Assembly: GCA_039184335.1 (NCBI GenBank)
Contig: JBCDBD010000001.1
Span: 161,763 to 225,762, forward strand
Reading direction: 5' to 3'
DNA from: JBCDBD01 sp039184335
GTDB taxonomy: Bacteria > Bacteroidota > Bacteroidia > Flavobacteriales > Flavobacteriaceae
DNA length: 64,000 nt
Position numbers and translations under genes: made by a program. The notes beneath the pieces were generated by a model that saw only the letters and a program-made list of their open reading frames with translations, ran no database searches and was not told where the DNA came from. Shown here one piece after another: positions 61,948 through 64,000 of this stretch (within the stretch, counting starts at the first letter, position 1; every line of letters starts with the position of its first letter).

Positions 61948-62022
61948 GTGTTAATGGTTAATGGGCTTAAAGTCAGCAAGAATACAGCGATGAAATATAG
62001 CCCTTGTCGTAATGCGTTTTTA

Positions 62023-62421
62023 TTATTTCAGTTCTCCCTTTTCTTTGAGGAATCCAAATATTTTTTTGTCCACCTCTGAAATTATATCCAAGTTCTTGTA
62101 GTTTAACCATCTGATTTCTTCAATCTCGCTTGTTGGTTCCATGATTCCACTGTATTTGGCCTTGTAGCAGGTCATTTTTACAATAACTCCATCTTTTGTT
62201 TCGTCCGACAGTGCTTTGAAAGTTCCGACATATTCAATAGTGGTTTTGTCAATTTTAACGTTCAGTTCCTCCGTAATTTCTCTGACCAAAGTTTGTTCGT
62301 CCGTTTCCCCGTATTCCCTTTTCCCACCAGGAATATAATATTTTGTTTTTCCTTTTGATTTAGTGCTTAGAATCTGTCCGTTTTTCGTTTCGATAAACGC
62401 TATTTTGTCAATTTCATTCAT
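62023..62421 (-). CDS. NUDIX hydrolase
   Basis: A 132-residue NUDIX protein. The Nudix box is GGKREYGETDEQTLVREITEELNV at residues 32-55 (given as two blocks: GKREYGE and LVREITEELNV), matching Gx5Ex7REuxEExgu except Asn at the last Gly. The N-terminal DKIAFIETKNGQILSTKSKGK and the C-terminal EEIRWLNYKNLDIISEVDKKI fit the small Bacteroidota NUDIX group often named MutT. It would hydrolyse a nucleoside diphosphate derivative. Alone, with different neighbours on each side. Confidence 0.92.
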   Translation of the reverse strand: MNEIDKIAFIETKNGQILSTKSKGKTKYYIPGGKREYGETDEQTLVREITEELNVKIDKTTIEYVGTFKALSDETKDGVIVKMTCYKAKYSGIMEPTSEIEEIRWLNYKNLDIISEVDKKIFGFLKEKGELK

Positions 62422-62491
62422 TTTTTCAGCGGTTTCAGAAAATGCATTACAACGTCCATGTAAGCGGTCGTTTTAATGCCGTTTACATTTT

Positions 62492-62500
62492 GTTATAGGC
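62492..62500 (+). other. Gene-border motif GTTATAGGC with adjacent hairpin
   Basis: GTTATAGGC follows a TGTAAGCGG/CCGTTTACA stem (62459-62467 with 62479-62487, one G-T pair). The hairpin followed by this motif resembles an attC-like site; see finding. Confidence 0.3.
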
Positions 62501-62579
62501 TGAGTCCTGTGTAATCATTAAGTCAGATTCGACAATAAAGTAAATCAGGGGTATTAATACTTGATTGTGACGTTACCTC

Positions 62580-63683
62580 TTAAAACCCCCAGTTATTCGC
62601 CTCATTATAAATCGTTGTGTCGCCACCGCCATCACCGTCCTTCCTATCGCTCTTATCATATCGTTCCTTTGTTTTTTTTATATTCTCGGCTTTATAATTG
62701 TCCCCTCTATCAACATGAAAAATCACAAATTGATTTCCATGTTCAAATCGCATTATGTATCGGAAATTGACAGTATTTATTTGTACATTTCCTCCACCCT
62801 CAAAATCCGCTGTTTCATGCCATCGCGGCATTACCATATTTTCCAAATTAATAAAGTCATTTCTTAATTCTAGCTCTGTAACATGATTTTTTGCGGAATC
62901 CAAATAACGATATGAAACCCCCTCAAGGGGTGTATGCGTTTGTATTGTAAAAACACCCTGTATTACCGAAGTCCCAATTCGACTATTATCTTGCATAGCT
63001 TTTTTAGGTTGTTGTGAGCAATTATTTATCATCTCTTGCGACTTTCTTTGCAAAGCCATATTCCCCATCACATCAGCCTCTTTCTCCAAACTAGTGTCAT
63101 CATTCACATTCAACTTGCTTTTCATTTGCATGGTAGGTTTTACTCTACCTTGCTTTTGCTGTACCACATGCCAGGCCTCATGCGGCAAATGCTTTTCCTG
63201 CCCTGATGCCACATGAATGTCGGTACCCTGTGCATAGGCATGGGCATTAAGCTGTGCCGGTTTGCCTGAGTTGTAATGGACCTTGACATCGTCCATGCTA
63301 TAACCCGAAAGGTTCTCTATTCCTGTTTTGAGGTTTTCTGGGAGGCCTGTGTTATTCGGTTTTTTCTGAATAGGCTGTTCCTGCTTTGTGATGTTTTCAT
63401 TCGCCATTTTCTGGAACTGGGCAGTATGCTGGTTTTGCGGACTGCTATTCATCATTTCCTTCAGCTTTCTTTGTGCAATAGCTTCAGGTCTATTATCCAT
63501 AAACTGTAAAGAGTTCTTTTGGGAGTAGCTATTTGCCATTTCTTTCAACTTCCACATCTGAATGGCTTCAGGACGGTTATCTTCAAACTGGAAAGTAGAT
63601 TTACTGGCACTCTTTTTTTGAGAAACAGCATTGGCTACTGCTTTTCTTTTATTTTCCTGATTTTTATCTGCGTATGTTTGCAT
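62580..63683 (-). CDS. DUF4157 effector-like protein with short unique C-terminus
   Basis: A 367-residue protein without signal peptide. It has two N-terminal repeats (STFQFEDNRPEAIQMWKLKE at 29-48 and SLQFMDNRPEAIAQRKLKE at 58-76). A DUF4157 domain follows (about 105-208, HEAWH at 168-172, EKEAD at 200-204), nearly identical to the one at 54283. The C-terminus (about 240-367) differs completely: VFTIQTHTPLEGVSYRYLDS, NFRYIMRFEHGNQFVIFHVDRGD and a Gly/Asp tail (KDGDGGGDTTIYNEANNWGF). The C-terminal domain family is not recognised; the tail is typical of small toxin domains. The pattern of shared N-terminus and different C-terminus matches polymorphic effectors. Confidence 0.72.
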   Translation of the reverse strand: MQTYADKNQENKRKAVANAVSQKKSASKSTFQFEDNRPEAIQMWKLKEMANSYSQKNSLQFMDNRPEAIAQRKLKEMMNSSPQNQHTAQFQKMANENITKQEQPIQKKPNNTGLPENLKTGIENLSGYSMDDVKVHYNSGKPAQLNAHAYAQGTDIHVASGQEKHLPHEAWHVVQQKQGRVKPTMQMKSKLNVNDDTSLEKEADVMGNMALQRKSQEMINNCSQQPKKAMQDNSRIGTSVIQGVFTIQTHTPLEGVSYRYLDSAKNHVTELELRNDFINLENMVMPRWHETADFEGGGNVQINTVNFRYIMRFEHGNQFVIFHVDRGDNYKAENIKKTKERYDKSDRKDGDGGGDTTIYNEANNWGF

Positions 63684-63712
63684 AACTTGTTCTTTTTCGA
63701 GTTGCGCTTATT

Positions 63713-63721
63713 GCCTGTAAC
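63713..63721 (-). other. Gene-border motif, GTTACAGGC on the minus strand
   Basis: Part of the conserved leader upstream of the DUF4157 gene at 62580-63683 and one of five related border motifs in the island. Confidence 0.3.
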
Positions 63722-63900
63722 GGTTGGGCTATGATGCGTTGCGGGCGGCAGCGGCGAAGCGACAATAGGTTTTTCAACCGGTAGCGAAGCAGGCTGCGTA
63801 TCGCAAACGTTCATGCCTTTATTTAAGATTAAATGTAGGAAATAATCTCCAATTCAGCAGGAAGTAGGCATGCGTTATAGGTAGTTTTAGCTACAGTTTT

Positions 63901-64000
63901 TTAGATTCCGGCGAGGTCTTGCCGTCCGATTATGGTCATTATTTCAACAGTCTCATTTTGAATTCTGTAATAAATACTGTCAGAACCGCAGACACAGCGG
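63901..64000 (-). CDS. RelE/ParE-family toxin (partial, runs off the window)
   Basis: The frame ends in TAA at 63901-63903 and is open to the window edge; 32 residues are visible: RCVCGSDSIYYRIQNETVEI then MTIIGRQDLAGI. The 'D.IyYRi....V.I..I...QD' ending is the C-terminus of RelE/ParE-type mRNA interferase or gyrase toxins. The catalytic or core region lies beyond base 64000, as would a cognate antitoxin if present. Confidence 0.7.
   Translation of the reverse strand, partial: RCVCGSDSIYYRIQNETVEIMTIIGRQDLAGI

Noticed and set aside
61766..61954. 62-codon open frame across the right structured repeat
   Set aside because: Same reason as the left copy; the shared peptide only reflects DNA identity of the repeat.
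1..64000. Search for CRISPR arrays, tRNA and rRNA genes, transposases and integrases
   Set aside because: No regular short repeats with unique spacers, no tRNA-like cloverleaf with CCA-type end, no rRNA segment and no recombinase gene could be recognised by reading; a covariance-model search could still find a short RNA.

Overview
The window is chromosomal DNA of a Bacteroidota bacterium, almost certainly a marine-type member of the Flavobacteriaceae. I infer this from three large TonB-dependent receptors with N-terminal carboxypeptidase-like domains, many flavobacterial lipoproteins (DUF5689/lamin-tail, DUF3298, Ig-like), -7 promoter elements of the TAnnTTTG type in front of several genes, almost no Shine-Dalgarno sequences, and an ileS-dksA-lspA cluster. 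The genus cannot be fixed from the sequence. No rRNA, tRNA, CRISPR array, integrase or transposase gene was seen.

Layout. 1-12.9 kb is a loose set of small metabolic and defence-like genes in both directions: a DUF5694 protein cut by the window edge, a truncated gene remnant, a hipBA-type toxin-antitoxin pair with three operator copies, a divergent cytochrome c/azurin pair that share a lipoprotein tether, an alpha/beta hydrolase, a nitronate monooxygenase, a thioesterase, a DMT permease with an ArsC-like protein, an amino-acid racemase, and an ArsR/DinB divergent pair around a palindrome. 13-34 kb is core housekeeping: cystathionine gamma-synthase, glutamate dehydrogenase, recO, a TonB receptor, ileS, a DksA-like protein, lspA, 5-FTHF cyclo-ligase, uvrC, a patatin/beta-barrel protein, tryptophan 2,3-dioxygenase, an M23 peptidase and pgi. 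A probable small structured RNA lies at about 29.27-29.37 kb. 34-50.4 kb carries an Oar-like TonB receptor, a secreted phosphodiesterase/TonB receptor/DUF5689 lipoprotein locus, an ankyrin-nitrilase pair, an Ig-like lipoprotein, comF and glyS.

50.4-64 kb is an accessory island that looks assembled from separate pieces: gene fragments at 50.7 and 52.1 kb, a DUF2459 membrane protein, a caspase/CHAT-like putative protease, a kelch protein, three paralogous proteins with 'DNRPEAxxQRKLQE' N-terminal repeats (two also with a DUF4157 HExxH domain, a domain known from effectors of extracellular contractile injection systems), an orphan antitoxin, a LytS/LytTR two-component system with a CocE-type lipoprotein hydrolase, a NUDIX hydrolase and the end of a RelE/ParE-type toxin. 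The two-component/hydrolase module is bracketed by two direct copies of a structured repeat of about 270 bp, and a GTTAnnGGC-like motif recurs at gene borders.

The strongest candidates for something new are the DUF4157-type effector family with exchangeable C-termini (one ending in a caspase-like His/Cys protease domain), the structured repeats around the two-component module, and the small RNA at 29.3 kb. All functional statements come from motif reading; no database search was run.
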